From: a virus
DNA length: 20,909 nt
Strand: one strand, 5' to 3'
IMG/VR virus record: IMGVR_UViG_3300042924_003555
Coordinates: 1 to 20,909 of that record
Below are positions 11,694 to 19,729 of the stretch, one piece after another. The notes beneath the pieces are model-generated. The model was not told the DNA's origin. It saw nothing but the letters and a program-made list of their open reading frames with translations, and searched no databases. Position numbers and translations under genes: made by a program. Position 1 is the first letter of the stretch. Each line of letters begins with the position of its first letter.

Positions 11694-12140
11694 GTTTCCC
11701 AAGCGGTCCTTTTCTTCGACGTGGTGAATCGCCCGGACAAGATCCGCAGCGTTGCCGTACCACGCGATAAAATCGCATCCGAGCTGAATCCCCTTTGCGG
11801 CCGGAAGGCCAGGCGGAAACTCGTCTGGATGGTTCACTGACAACGCCCGCCACAGGCTGTAGGCAAGCCCGCGGAATGATCGATCGAAGCGGTCTTCGTC
11901 TTCCATCGTCGCGATCAGCGGACGCGCCGCAATGTCTGCCGCGATCCGCATAGCCTGCTGCCTGATTGCAGAATCTGAGATTGCCTCAATCCCTGCATAC
12001 GGGCTGCCAACTTTTGCCAAGATGGCTTCTTCCTTGGCTGCGTAGTCGTCGAGGATTCGGACGGCGAGCCTGTAGGTTCGGCCGTCTTTGGTGAGTTCTA
12101 CGGCACGTCTGCCGCAGAGATTAAAAATGCCGTCCGCCAT
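11691..12140 (-). CDS. Tail assembly chaperone (G-like)
   Basis: A 149-residue protein placed between the major tail protein and the tape measure, as is usual for the lambda gpG type. Its N-terminus (MADGIFNLCGRRAVELTKDG) looks like the beta start of these proteins, followed by helices. Just before its TGA the sequence contains the slippery heptamer GGGAAAC in the correct frame (G-GGA-AAC), so a share of ribosomes makes the longer GT product. The family keeps the tape measure protein soluble and guides tube assembly around it. The start follows AGGAG at 9 bases. Confidence 0.85.
   Translation of the reverse strand: MADGIFNLCGRRAVELTKDGRTYRLAVRILDDYAAKEEAILAKVGSPYAGIEAISDSAIRQQAMRIAADIAARPLIATMEDEDRFDRSFRGLAYSLWRALSVNHPDEFPPGLPAAKGIQLGCDFIAWYGNAADLVRAIHHVEEKDRLGN
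11694..11700 (-). promoter_or_regulatory. -1 frameshift slippery heptamer GGGAAAC
   Basis: G GGA AAC in the frame of the chaperone gene is a canonical X-XXY-YYZ site, one base different from the lambda GGGAAAG. The zero frame reaches TGA directly after it, while the -1 frame stays open for 64 more codons. Confidence 0.85.
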
Positions 12141-12155
12141 CGGTCCTTACTCCTG

Positions 12156-12569
12156 TTATGCAATGATATCAAATGCGTTGCCCGACTTACTGGGCGCACC
12201 CTGTCCGTCGAAGGCGTAGTCGATTGCCACTGGGTCGCCTGAATCGGCGTCCAGCGTGATCGGCCCCACCTCTGTGATTACGATTGTGCCGCTAATGTAG
12301 TCGTCAGAATCGGCATGAAACTGTGCGGCCACCTCGTCACCACGGGCCAGCGGTTGCCCGCCGCCGTCGTGTAGCATAATGGTCATCTTACCAGACCACT
12401 CGCCCACACCAATAGTGGTCTTCCGCCAGCCTGCTGTTGAGTTGCTGGCGTACTTTCCTGACGCGCCGCCGATGGTCACCTCCCAGCTCCCGACGTGGTC
12501 AAGCGCCGCTGCTGGGCTGCCCGTCTTGAGGGTCATAGACTTGCCAGTAAACGGTGTTCCTGCGGGCAT
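12156..12569 (-). CDS. Major tail protein
   Basis: A 137-residue beta-rich protein that follows a strong AAGGAG ribosome site at 7 bases. Segments such as GSWEVTIGGASGKYASN and WSGKMTIMLHDGGGQPLARG, and the C-terminal VAIDYAFDGQGAP, are typical of tail tube proteins. It is the first of the tail tube/chaperone/tape measure triad. The function is forming the tail tube by stacking in hexameric rings. The family is clear, although the exact subfamily cannot be named. Confidence 0.78.
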   Translation of the reverse strand: MPAGTPFTGKSMTLKTGSPAAALDHVGSWEVTIGGASGKYASNSTAGWRKTTIGVGEWSGKMTIMLHDGGGQPLARGDEVAAQFHADSDDYISGTIVITEVGPITLDADSGDPVAIDYAFDGQGAPSKSGNAFDIIA

Positions 12570-12581
12570 TGTTTAAGCTCC

Positions 12582-12992
12582 TTATGCTTTCGCAACTGCG
12601 GATTGAATGATGCCGATTTTCAGCACTGTGGTGCTGGTTCCGATTCCGAGCACTGTGACAAAGTCACCAGCCCCCATGTCTGCCACAGGCGCGATGCCTC
12701 CGGCCGTTGTACTCACTACATACACTTGACCAGCCGTCAGAGCTGCGTTGAATGTCAGCGTGCCGCCAGTTGCATACTGCAAAGGCTGGCCACTTGCGGC
12801 GCCGTGCAAGGCAATGCCGACGGCCTTTGATGTTGCCAGTACGTCCGCATCTGCCAACTTCAGTTTGCCGCTGTCAGTGGCGTCTGCATAGACCGGCTGG
12901 CCTGCTGTGATCGTGGCCCCGGCGATGCCCAACGCCCAAAGTGTCGAGGTTGTTTTTTGTATGCTCGCAGCGGTCACGCTGATGTCTGCCAT
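12582..12992 (-). CDS. Decoration-like protein (second copy of the type)
   Basis: A 136-residue protein from the ATG at 12992, which overlaps the TAA of the gene before it (an ATG at 13013 lies inside that gene). It is small, Ala/Gly/Thr-rich and strand-rich: ITAGQPVYADATDSGKLKLA and TAGQVYVVSTTAGGIAP resemble the head decoration proteins of the DUF2190 type. A related-looking protein is present at 16462-16869 beside the capsid gene. This one lies between the tail terminator and tail tube genes, so it might decorate the tail or the head. Confidence 0.55.
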   Translation of the reverse strand: MADISVTAASIQKTTSTLWALGIAGATITAGQPVYADATDSGKLKLADADVLATSKAVGIALHGAASGQPLQYATGGTLTFNAALTAGQVYVVSTTAGGIAPVADMGAGDFVTVLGIGTSTTVLKIGIIQSAVAKA

Positions 12993-13429
12993 TAGACTGC
13001 CCCCTGATGCCACATATCAAATCGAACCGCGGTTTCCCAGACGCCCGTGGCCTCATCCTGTGTGGTCGTGATTGCTCCGGATGGCTTGCAGCAGGTGATA
13101 CTGTTGGCCGTGCCTGTGTAGCTCTGATTTGCCCACTGAGCCACGATCTCCGCCGCAATCTGCTTACTGACGTCGTAGTCGATTGAGAGAACCGACAGAG
13201 TCACCAGTGACCGCCAGCCCTGCGCGGAATTCGTCCGCCATGCTGGTTCTGTGCTAACGTCGAAAATAACAGTCTCATCGAAATAGCCGTCTTCGTCGTC
13301 GTCGCGGTCTTCGCCCTCTTCGCGTGCGTCGATTTCTGCCACCAGCCTATCCGGCGGAATTATTGCCGCGAGGCTGTCTGTCGCTGCCCACCATTCGCCG
13401 AGGACTCTGTCGATTCCGGTGCTGCTCAT
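12992..13429 (-). CDS. Tail-terminator-like protein
   Basis: A 145-residue protein. The order after the gp10-like gene and before the tail tube gene fits the tail terminator or tail completion protein. Its first 30 residues form a helix, then comes a very acidic insertion (DAREEGEDRDDDEDGYFDE, residues 34-52) that is unusual for the family. The C-terminal part (TGVWETAVRFDMWH) resembles the last strand of DUF3168-like proteins. The assignment rests on order and general shape. Confidence 0.55.
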   Translation of the reverse strand: MSSTGIDRVLGEWWAATDSLAAIIPPDRLVAEIDAREEGEDRDDDEDGYFDETVIFDVSTEPAWRTNSAQGWRSLVTLSVLSIDYDVSKQIAAEIVAQWANQSYTGTANSITCCKPSGAITTTQDEATGVWETAVRFDMWHQGAV

Positions 13430-14190
13430 TATCGCACCGTCGCTTTCTTCTTGCCGCCGGTGCTCTTCAGTGTCTGCCTCAGTGATGAACCGACAGCCTG
13501 GCCGAACAAGTGCAAATTATCCTCCACAGCAGGCTTCAAAAATGGTCGCTGCTTGCCGTCCTTTCTGAACTCCCACATTGCCATGTAAGGAGCCTGTTTT
13601 TTATCAACAAACGTCCGGGCCTCGATCTTTCGGCCCTTTGCCCGCAACTCCGCAGATATGCTCTGGCGGCCCTTCCCTGTGCGCATGCGCGGAGGCTCAC
13701 CAGGAAGACTTGCCCCGCTGCGGTCAGATGCTGGCCGGATTGTTGCTGCCGACAGGTCTGCCTCTGCAGTCAAGGCCAATTTGCCGTACTGCCTTTGCTC
13801 CGCTCGCAGTGCCTTATTGGCTGCACGCTGCCGCTGTACTTTATCGCGCTGCCGCCGTCGATATTCGCGCCGCAGCCCAACAATCGCCTTGCTGGTGCGT
13901 TTGCGAGCCTGTCGCACTGCCTTCACTGTTTGCCGTCGGAGTTTGCCGGACTTTTTGAGCAGTCGCCGCGATTGCTTAATGCTGGCTTTCAGGCTTCGCT
14001 TTGTCTGTCGCGTCACCCGCTTGCTGGTTCGCTTTGCAGTTCTTGCAAGGCTATTGGACTGCAGGAAACGCTCAGCGCGACGAACACGCTTGCGAACTTG
14101 TTTGCGCACCGACTTCACCTTGCGAGCGACGGCCTTGTTAGCCCTTGCCCGCAGTTTGGCGAATTGTGATTTTCGGCGCCTCTTTGCCAC
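13429..14190 (-). CDS. HK97 gp10-like protein with a highly basic N-terminal extension
   Basis: A 253-residue protein with a GTG start (AGGA 7 bases before). The first 140 residues are extremely rich in Arg and Lys, like a histone tail or a long basic coiled coil (AKRRRKSQFAKLRARANKAV). The C-terminal 100 residues carry the gp10 signature: SLPGEPPRMRTGKGRQSI, then PYMAMWEF and RPFLKPAVEDN. The gp10 family closes the head-tail connection in siphoviruses. The N-terminal helix expected for gp10 is missing here and is seen in the gene before. Confidence 0.75.
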   Translation of the reverse strand: MAKRRRKSQFAKLRARANKAVARKVKSVRKQVRKRVRRAERFLQSNSLARTAKRTSKRVTRQTKRSLKASIKQSRRLLKKSGKLRRQTVKAVRQARKRTSKAIVGLRREYRRRQRDKVQRQRAANKALRAEQRQYGKLALTAEADLSAATIRPASDRSGASLPGEPPRMRTGKGRQSISAELRAKGRKIEARTFVDKKQAPYMAMWEFRKDGKQRPFLKPAVEDNLHLFGQAVGSSLRQTLKSTGGKKKATVR

Positions 14191-14193
14191 GTC

Positions 14194-14538
14194 TCAATCC
14201 TGTGTGTTTTCCATTGCGTCACGTGCTCGCTGTCGTCTTCGCCTTTGCATCTCTGCCCGTCGCTCACGACTGCGTGCGGCCTTTGCGGCTGCTGATGGCG
14301 TTTGCTGCTGCGGCTTCATTGCCTCGCGTCGCTCCCGTTCCTCAGCTCGCCGCTTTCGCTGTTTCGCGTTCTTTCGATCGCGCTCTTCCTTTGTCAACTG
14401 ATAACGCTTGCTCACTAACTGCCGCGCCACGCCCTTACAGAGCGTTGCGGCATGCTGCAAAGCTTTCCCTGTTGCGGTCTCCAGACTCCGCATCAGTTCT
14501 GGCCTGCGGTCTACTTTCTTTTTTACTTTGACGCTCAC
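14194..14538 (-). CDS. Basic gp10 N-terminal-like protein
   Basis: About 114 residues. I chose a GTG start at 14538 (MSVKVKKKVDRRPEL) since it overlaps the previous stop (GTGA), as in the ATGA pattern of the operon; an ATG at 14556 lies further inside the previous gene. The first 40 residues (ELMRSLETATGKALQHAATL) look like the N-terminal helix of HK97 gp10-type proteins. The remaining part is a highly basic helix. Together with the next gene it looks like a gp10 protein split in two. A separate DNA-binding role is possible. Confidence 0.6.
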   Translation of the reverse strand: MSVKVKKKVDRRPELMRSLETATGKALQHAATLCKGVARQLVSKRYQLTKEERDRKNAKQRKRRAEERERREAMKPQQQTPSAAAKAARSRERRAEMQRRRRQRARDAMENTQD

Positions 14539-15152
14539 GTGTCTGAGCGCCTGCAAATCAGATAGGGAAGATCAATGCGGCTGAACTGGTTTTCCAGCCG
14601 CTCAATTCTAAAAGCTTTGCCGCCAGCATCCACAACAGTATCCACCGCGGAGATGTCGAGCAGGCTTTCGATCAGACAGTAAAACTCGGTCTCCATGCCG
14701 CGCCGCTTGCCGTCTTCCGTCACCTGCATATCTGCCGACGAGGTGAACCACTTCGCCCGGATGCTTCCGGCCTCTGTGGTGATTGCCGACTGCTTTGCCT
14801 TCGCCTGCGTGGTGTAATGCCGACGCCTGCGGAGTGTGATGAATTCGGTGAGTTGCTGATGGCAGTAATGCCGCTGCATTGCCGTTTCTGCCGGGTCGCT
14901 GTACAGGACACGCCAAACCGTTGACACGGCCCCGCGCTTGACTGTGATTAGATCCCCGGCGGAAACCGTCGTGCCTTCTGCCGCGGTCCAGATGTGTGCC
15001 CTGCGGATCGTCTGCCTGTCGGGCTGCTCAATCACTCGCACGGTACGCGGAAGGCTGCTGCCAGTGGACTTCGCCCACGTGGCACGCTCGCCCAACTCGT
15101 CCGTGTTGAGGATTGCACAGGCATCAACAGCCATTTGATCGCGGAGGCTCAT
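14535..15152 (-). CDS. Head-tail connector protein
   Basis: A 205-residue protein in the place of the head-tail stopper/adaptor between the capsid and the gp10-like genes. A beta-rich central part (AEGTTVSAGDLITVKRGAVS) looks like the stopper fold of lambda gpFII-like proteins, and the C-terminus (SAVDTVVDAGGKAFRIERLE) has a typical gp10-neighbour beta pattern. The exact family is not named. Its ATG overlaps the stop of the gene before. Confidence 0.6.
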   Translation of the reverse strand: MSLRDQMAVDACAILNTDELGERATWAKSTGSSLPRTVRVIEQPDRQTIRRAHIWTAAEGTTVSAGDLITVKRGAVSTVWRVLYSDPAETAMQRHYCHQQLTEFITLRRRRHYTTQAKAKQSAITTEAGSIRAKWFTSSADMQVTEDGKRRGMETEFYCLIESLLDISAVDTVVDAGGKAFRIERLENQFSRIDLPYLICRRSDT

Positions 15153-15397
15153 CGGGCCGCTCTCTGATTCTGCGGTGCCACCTGCACTTCCTCGATCTGG
15201 ATATAACCCTTGCTTTCGAGGCTCTGTAGTGTGTTTGCGTCAACATCATTGACGATCACGGTTGTGGGCTCAGATGCCACCACCTGCAGCCGCTTACCAG
15301 TGCTCAGTCGCGTTTGAAAATGCCGCTCGCGCTTGTCCTTGCGCTCGCCAACTGCTGCCGATCCGAGAGTAACTTTGTACGTGGTTGCCACTGTCAT
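15149..15397 (-). CDS. Small hypothetical head protein
   Basis: An 82-residue protein (MTVATTYKVTLGSAAVGERK) from an ATG two bases after GGAG; a GTG two codons later with better spacing is an alternative start. It has a beta-hairpin-rich sequence with a short acidic end (IQIEEVQVAPQNQ). It lies just after the capsid gene and a terminator-like hairpin. The function is unknown. Confidence 0.55.
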   Translation of the reverse strand: MTVATTYKVTLGSAAVGERKDKRERHFQTRLSTGKRLQVVASEPTTVIVNDVDANTLQSLESKGYIQIEEVQVAPQNQRAAR

Positions 15398-15409
15398 TTC
15401 TCCGCCGCC

Positions 15410-15442
15410 AAAAGAAATGCTGCCGGGTGTGGCGGCACCCGG
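15410..15442 (-). terminator. Terminator-like hairpin after the capsid gene
   Basis: Minus strand CCGGGTG and CACCCGG form a 7-bp stem with a 6-base loop, followed by CAGCATTTCTTTT. A second GC-rich stem (CCCGGC/GCCGGG) stands just upstream. Stems and the T-rich end suit a partial terminator that would lower downstream expression. Confidence 0.5.
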
Positions 15443-15489
15443 TCAGCCCCGGCAAGCCGTCGCCCGCCGGGTTGCTCAACCGCCATTTA

Positions 15490-16410
15490 TCACGTGGTCA
15501 GGGTGCACAGCACCGAGGTCCACCATGCGAAGTAGCCCACGTTGTAGCGGGCCTCCGTCATGAATTTGACGTCCTTTGTTTCGAGATCGTCCATGCCCTT
15601 CATCTGCCGAGACAGAGGCTCACGAGACTGGAAGACAAATGGCTTGACCGGCTCGCCTGTCTTGAACAGAAAGAGCTTCACGTCACTGCTCAGGTACGGG
15701 CTGGCGACGACCTGCGGGCGGTCAATCACGACGTTACTGGAGTTGCTCAGCAGTTCGCTTTCGAGTGCATCGAAACAGAGGTCGCGCAGCGCCAACGGCA
15801 CAAGCAAAATGAAGTCGTTCATCCGGCCGATTGTGGGCCGGTAATAGAGCTTGCCCTGGTCGTTCTTGAAGGAGACCATCTTCCGGATCATCGCACGGAT
15901 CGCGGTCTTGATTTCCGCAACAGTCGGGGCGCTGGTACTTACGACAGTGCTGGTGATGTCGTTCGACTGGGTTCCGGAGTTGCCCCACGAATGGTCCGTG
16001 TCGTAAAAGAACTGGCCATCGAAACAGGCAGTCGATTCACCAAGTTCGAGCACGTTGAAAAACAACTCGTCAGGGTGGTGTGCGGCCTCAATGCCGAGTT
16101 GCTCAAGCTGTGGTGCGTACTGCCCGAGGTTGTCATCGGCCAGGTCGGTTTTCTTGATGAGCACCGAGTTTTCCCAGTGCTTATTGTCAATGACGAAGTT
16201 CGCGGCGCGGAGTTCCGAAAACTGTCGCTCGCCGAGCCACTCTCGCACGCCTGGACTGTTGCCGATCCAGCCGTATTTTTCACTGCTGCGGCTGCTGGTC
16301 GCCTGAAAGCAAACCTGCGGGTAAAATGGGGTTGCGGCGACGACACCATTGTCAAATTTTGCCGTCAGGTCGCGGAGTTTGATTTGTGCGGATGCCAAAT
16401 CGAGAGCCAT
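15490..16410 (-). CDS. Major capsid protein, Mu gpT type
   Basis: A 306-residue protein from the ATG at 16410, with GGAGG 8 bases upstream (an ATG at 16425 lacks a ribosome site). Features of the Mu gpT family: YGWIGNSPGVREWLGERQ, NKHWENSVLIKKTDLADDN, and CFDGQFFYDTDHSWGNSG. It assembles the phage head. The combination of a Mu-type capsid protein with a lambda-type portal and gpW is a common mosaic in environmental phages. It is followed by a hairpin. Confidence 0.88.
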   Translation of the reverse strand: MALDLASAQIKLRDLTAKFDNGVVAATPFYPQVCFQATSSRSSEKYGWIGNSPGVREWLGERQFSELRAANFVIDNKHWENSVLIKKTDLADDNLGQYAPQLEQLGIEAAHHPDELFFNVLELGESTACFDGQFFYDTDHSWGNSGTQSNDITSTVVSTSAPTVAEIKTAIRAMIRKMVSFKNDQGKLYYRPTIGRMNDFILLVPLALRDLCFDALESELLSNSSNVVIDRPQVVASPYLSSDVKLFLFKTGEPVKPFVFQSREPLSRQMKGMDDLETKDVKFMTEARYNVGYFAWWTSVLCTLTT

Positions 16411-16461
16411 TGTGAAAACCTCCAAAAACGAGTGTATGCGGTTGCGTCAGCCGATCACGAA

Positions 16462-16869
16462 TCAGCCGAGGATGTCGATTGCCACATCAACCTGAGTGGC
16501 GGAAACGAAGTTCACGGCACGACCAATTCGGCTTGTGCTGCTGCTGCTGGCAGTGATCGTGAAATTGTCGGATGCGTAAATGAGGTCACCGGCAGTCGCC
16601 TGAGTGAAACTGGTGCCCGTCAGCCGGAAGACGCCTTCGGTCCACAGTTCAACCTCTTTATCCCCGGCACTGCCGCCGGAGTTGTCGCACTGCTGGTAGA
16701 CGATGCCCGCGAAGGCGTTGGCCCCGCCATTGTCGTCGTTGGTGATGAATCCGGTGGACGCATCCCAGAATGCGATAGTATTTTGATACAGGTTGACGGC
16801 TGCCGCTTTGCAGCGACTCAGCTTGCCCGCACTCTGCATAAAAACCACCTGATTTGCGGTTACTGCCAC
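16462..16869 (-). CDS. Head decoration-like protein
   Basis: A 135-residue protein with a GTG start 9 bases after AAAGGAG. It is Ala/Thr/Ser-rich and strand-rich, with TEGVFRLTGTSFTQATAGDL and IYASDNFTITASSSSTS segments typical of DUF2190-type decoration proteins that sit on the capsid. The position between protease and capsid genes is the usual one. It may act as the stabilising spike on the mature head. Confidence 0.65.
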   Translation of the reverse strand: MAVTANQVVFMQSAGKLSRCKAAAVNLYQNTIAFWDASTGFITNDDNGGANAFAGIVYQQCDNSGGSAGDKEVELWTEGVFRLTGTSFTQATAGDLIYASDNFTITASSSSTSRIGRAVNFVSATQVDVAIDILG

Positions 16870-16916
16870 TGTCTGTTCTCCTTTGCGGATTGAATGAAAC
16901 TGGAGTAGCTACTGCG

Positions 16917-18038
16917 TCACTTCCGCAGAGGCTGCAAGCCATCATCAATGCGACGGCTGCGAATATACTCGCCTTCCGTCACACTCAGCAGATGCGAATG
17001 CTGCTGGTATTCGTTGCGGTACTTTACGTCTGGATCTGCTGGCATCTCCGGCGCGTTGCTGAGTTGTGGCTGGCGGTGTCCCATCAGCTCTTTCAGTGCC
17101 GACTGCGCCTGCTCAACTGAGAATCCAGCATCGACAAAAGCGTTGAACCTGTCGCCAGCTCCAGCGAGGTCACAGAGCGCCCGGATTTGTTTGCATCGCG
17201 TGCGCTCAGCCGCGGCGAGGTCTGCAGTTGGTGTTAGAATGAGCGGGGCCGCAATTGCCGACAGATCGGCTGGAGGTGCTGGAGGAGCAGCCGGGGTTTC
17301 GGTAATTATTTCGGTGGTTGATTCGGCTGCCACGGGCTGCCCTTTCATTGAAAAATAGCGGTCCAGGAAACCGGCGATTCGCGCCCGGACCACGTCGGGT
17401 TCTGCGTCGCCAAAATAGGTGTTGAGTAAGGCTGTTGCCTGCGCTGGAAGATTCCGAAGATCGGCATCGAGAGAGAAGAATCCGCCGCGAGTTGCTGCAG
17501 GCTCATCGACAACGTCAGCCGCGCGGAGGGCTGTCATCCGAATCGGCCAGCGTTCGTCGGGCTTTGGGTTTTCACGTCGCTCGAATGCCTGCAGATTGGG
17601 GGTGTCATTTCGTGGCGCCAGACTCACGCCAAACGCTCCCGGATCGGCTTCCGCAAGATCCATGACATAATTACCAAGGTCGCCCTGTGGGCTGGTGAAC
17701 GCCGCATCTGCGATGTGCAAATCTGCCCGCAGTGTCTCACCTTCGATCCGCCAGTTAGCCCAGCGTCCGAGGTACGATCCCATGCCATCAGACGACATGT
17801 TCGGGTGAGTGAATCGGGCCTTAACTCCCGTGCGGCTTTGCTGCGCGAGGCTTAGCGCCTGTTGTAGCGTTTCCGCATCGACGGTCCACGGCCTGGCGTC
17901 GCCTTCATTGAGGTCGCCCACCTGCATCATCGACGCCCCGTAAATCACGTTGGCTTGCCGGTCTACTCGCTGCGGCTGGTCGCGGATAGCGTCGGTGCGG
18001 AAGGCGTCTGCTGGCGGTGCGGTTGTTATTGTGCTCAT
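16917..18038 (-). CDS. Prohead protease with probable scaffold domain
   Basis: A 373-residue protein. Residues 30-145 hold a serine-protease-like domain: ARFTHPN with H78, then LGRWANWRIEGETLRADLHI, and GAFGVSLAP with S139. The order H then S fits the HK97-type prohead protease. After a proline/alanine-rich linker (residues 245-270), a helical C-terminal part (ERTRCKQIRALCDLAGAGDR, SVEQAQSALKEL) resembles the scaffold portion of Mu-like protease-scaffold fusions. It cleaves the scaffold and other head proteins during maturation. Its ATG overlaps the portal TGA. Confidence 0.78.
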   Translation of the reverse strand: MSTITTAPPADAFRTDAIRDQPQRVDRQANVIYGASMMQVGDLNEGDARPWTVDAETLQQALSLAQQSRTGVKARFTHPNMSSDGMGSYLGRWANWRIEGETLRADLHIADAAFTSPQGDLGNYVMDLAEADPGAFGVSLAPRNDTPNLQAFERRENPKPDERWPIRMTALRAADVVDEPAATRGGFFSLDADLRNLPAQATALLNTYFGDAEPDVVRARIAGFLDRYFSMKGQPVAAESTTEIITETPAAPPAPPADLSAIAAPLILTPTADLAAAERTRCKQIRALCDLAGAGDRFNAFVDAGFSVEQAQSALKELMGHRQPQLSNAPEMPADPDVKYRNEYQQHSHLLSVTEGEYIRSRRIDDGLQPLRK

Positions 18039-19729
18039 TGCTTGTCTCTCGCTTGCATTTGTGCGCCGTCGTATTTTGCCAGCAGCATTACCGATGCTGT
18101 TTGTGTGGCCATGTCGCCATCAGAAACCGGCTGCCCGTTTGGCTGTGTGATCGGCTCCCGCTCATCGTCGTCGGTGTCGTCGGTGTCGTCGCCGATATCA
18201 TCGAGCCCCAGCGACCGACGAAACTCCATCATGCGGGCTTCCATTTCAGCCTTCGCCTGCAACTCCCGCTCGATCTGCTGCAGGGTCTCGTCGAAGTCCC
18301 GGCCTCGACTTGCAAGGCTTTCAGTCTGCGTTGTCAGACCTGCTTCAATCGCTGCAATATCAGCCTTAACCTCTTTGTCTGGATCAACCCACGGCCAGCC
18401 CGGCGGAATCCATTGATGCTGCAGGAAGTGATCTCGATTTTCTTCGTACTTCACGGGGTCGATATTCACGACACCTTGCACCACGCAGCGATCTACAAAA
18501 CGCGCCCACAGTGGCTCCATCTGCCGCTGAATAAGCACGTGCTGCCAGCACTTGAATGTGATTCGACCGTCGATAAGTGCCAGCCTGCCGCCGCTGAAAT
18601 TGTTGGTGAATTGCTTTGCCAGCAACTCATAAGGGTATCGCAGTGCTGCCGCCACGCCATGCAGTGCCCACTCAACATATGGGGCAAGTGTAGTGCCTGG
18701 ACGCGCTGGGTCGCTGAACTGAATTGATTCACCATCACCGAGGTATTGGATGCTGCCAGGGGCAAGGTCTTCAAGATTGCTTTTTACCCGGCCTGCTGCA
18801 GCGGTGTAGACCGGATCTGTCACGCCCGTGACAAATGCCCCGTAGCACGCGGCAACCTGTTCGGCCACTAGATTTGCATGGACGAAGTCTTTCAGGTCTT
18901 TCAATTTGGCCATCGCGGGAGCAAGCCACGGGAATCCGCGGAGTTGTCCAGGTGACTGCTCCTCAAATCCGTGCAGAAGGTCGTCAAGAGAGATTTCGGT
19001 TTCGCTCAGGTCCGAAGTGTAGCTGTCGTTCGGAATTTGCTTGAGCACGAACGCTGCAATTGGATTGCCATTGCCGTCGAGCCTCAGCCCCATTCGCCGC
19101 TCTGTGACGCTCCGGCGAATGTACGAATAGACTGGAATCCGCAGCGGGTGAATCACCTGTGTGGATAGCGTGACAGGCTTTGAGCCGTCGCCGTCGTCGC
19201 CGAGGTATAACCACGACTCGCCGAATATCGCGTTGCAGCGCTCAAGTAATCGCTGTTTGGCAAACAGTTTTTCGGCCTTCGCCCATTTTGCGAAAGCATA
19301 TTCCAGTTCGCTGTTGAGCCTGTCAGCTTGCGATGCGCTGATAATGCCTCTGCGTGGCTGAATACGGGCCTGCGGGCGAATACCCTGGCCTATCACATTG
19401 TCTACGCGGCCAGCGATTGCAGACGCGGCAAACACGTCGTTACGCACGAGGTCTTGAGCGCGGTCGATCAGGATCTCAAGCTCACTCGCCAGTGCGTCAT
19501 TCTGACTGATTCGGCTGGCAAGCCACTTTTCCCCGCGAAGGCGGTCATGGCCTGCAGCTTCCCACGTGCTGAGATTTTCTGCGGCGCGTGCCGACATCGC
19601 CATGCGCAACTCATGATCCACGCGGCTGCGGATTCGCTTTGCAGCGAGCCCAGGAGCCACGGCCATCACAACGCGGTCGAGTCGCGTCGGCTGCCCTGCG
19701 GCTGCAATACGTGCGGCAAGGTCGCTCAT
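18035..19729 (-). CDS. Portal protein, lambda family
   Basis: A 564-residue protein from the ATG at 19729, which overlaps the TGA of the gpW-like gene. Family landmarks: DNVIGQGIRPQ near residue 110, AIFGESWLYLGDDGDG, and RGFPWLAPAMAKLKDLKDFV followed by ACYGAFV. The C-terminus is acidic (GDDTDDTDDDEREP). It forms the dodecameric ring through which DNA enters and leaves the head. The length is normal for the family (about 530-560). Confidence 0.92.
   Translation of the reverse strand: MSDLAARIAAAGQPTRLDRVVMAVAPGLAAKRIRSRVDHELRMAMSARAAENLSTWEAAGHDRLRGEKWLASRISQNDALASELEILIDRAQDLVRNDVFAASAIAGRVDNVIGQGIRPQARIQPRRGIISASQADRLNSELEYAFAKWAKAEKLFAKQRLLERCNAIFGESWLYLGDDGDGSKPVTLSTQVIHPLRIPVYSYIRRSVTERRMGLRLDGNGNPIAAFVLKQIPNDSYTSDLSETEISLDDLLHGFEEQSPGQLRGFPWLAPAMAKLKDLKDFVHANLVAEQVAACYGAFVTGVTDPVYTAAAGRVKSNLEDLAPGSIQYLGDGESIQFSDPARPGTTLAPYVEWALHGVAAALRYPYELLAKQFTNNFSGGRLALIDGRITFKCWQHVLIQRQMEPLWARFVDRCVVQGVVNIDPVKYEENRDHFLQHQWIPPGWPWVDPDKEVKADIAAIEAGLTTQTESLASRGRDFDETLQQIERELQAKAEMEARMMEFRRSLGLDDIGDDTDDTDDDEREPITQPNGQPVSDGDMATQTASVMLLAKYDGAQMQARDKQ

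Noticed and set aside
11500-11853. A 117-residue gene starting at 11853
   Set aside because: Its first half is an out-of-frame, arginine-rich reading of the chaperone gene. Only the part after the slippery site is real, as the T extension.
15385-16893. A 502-residue open frame on the plus strand opposite the capsid gene
   Set aside because: It is exactly antisense to the well-supported capsid and decoration genes, has no domain and no ribosome site, and is His/Arg/Cys-rich. It is a shadow of GC-biased codons.
6830-16895. GCGGATTGAATGA found three times on the plus strand (near 6830, 12599, 16885)
   Set aside because: Two copies are the codons for Ile-Ile-Gln-Ser-Ala in unrelated proteins and the third is intergenic. 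A 13-base match is expected by chance at this length and composition.
18471-18482. Another ACCTTGCA match inside the portal gene as an eighth leader hairpin
   Set aside because: The TGC arm is missing (GCAAGGTGT), no flanking stem forms and it lies within a coding region.
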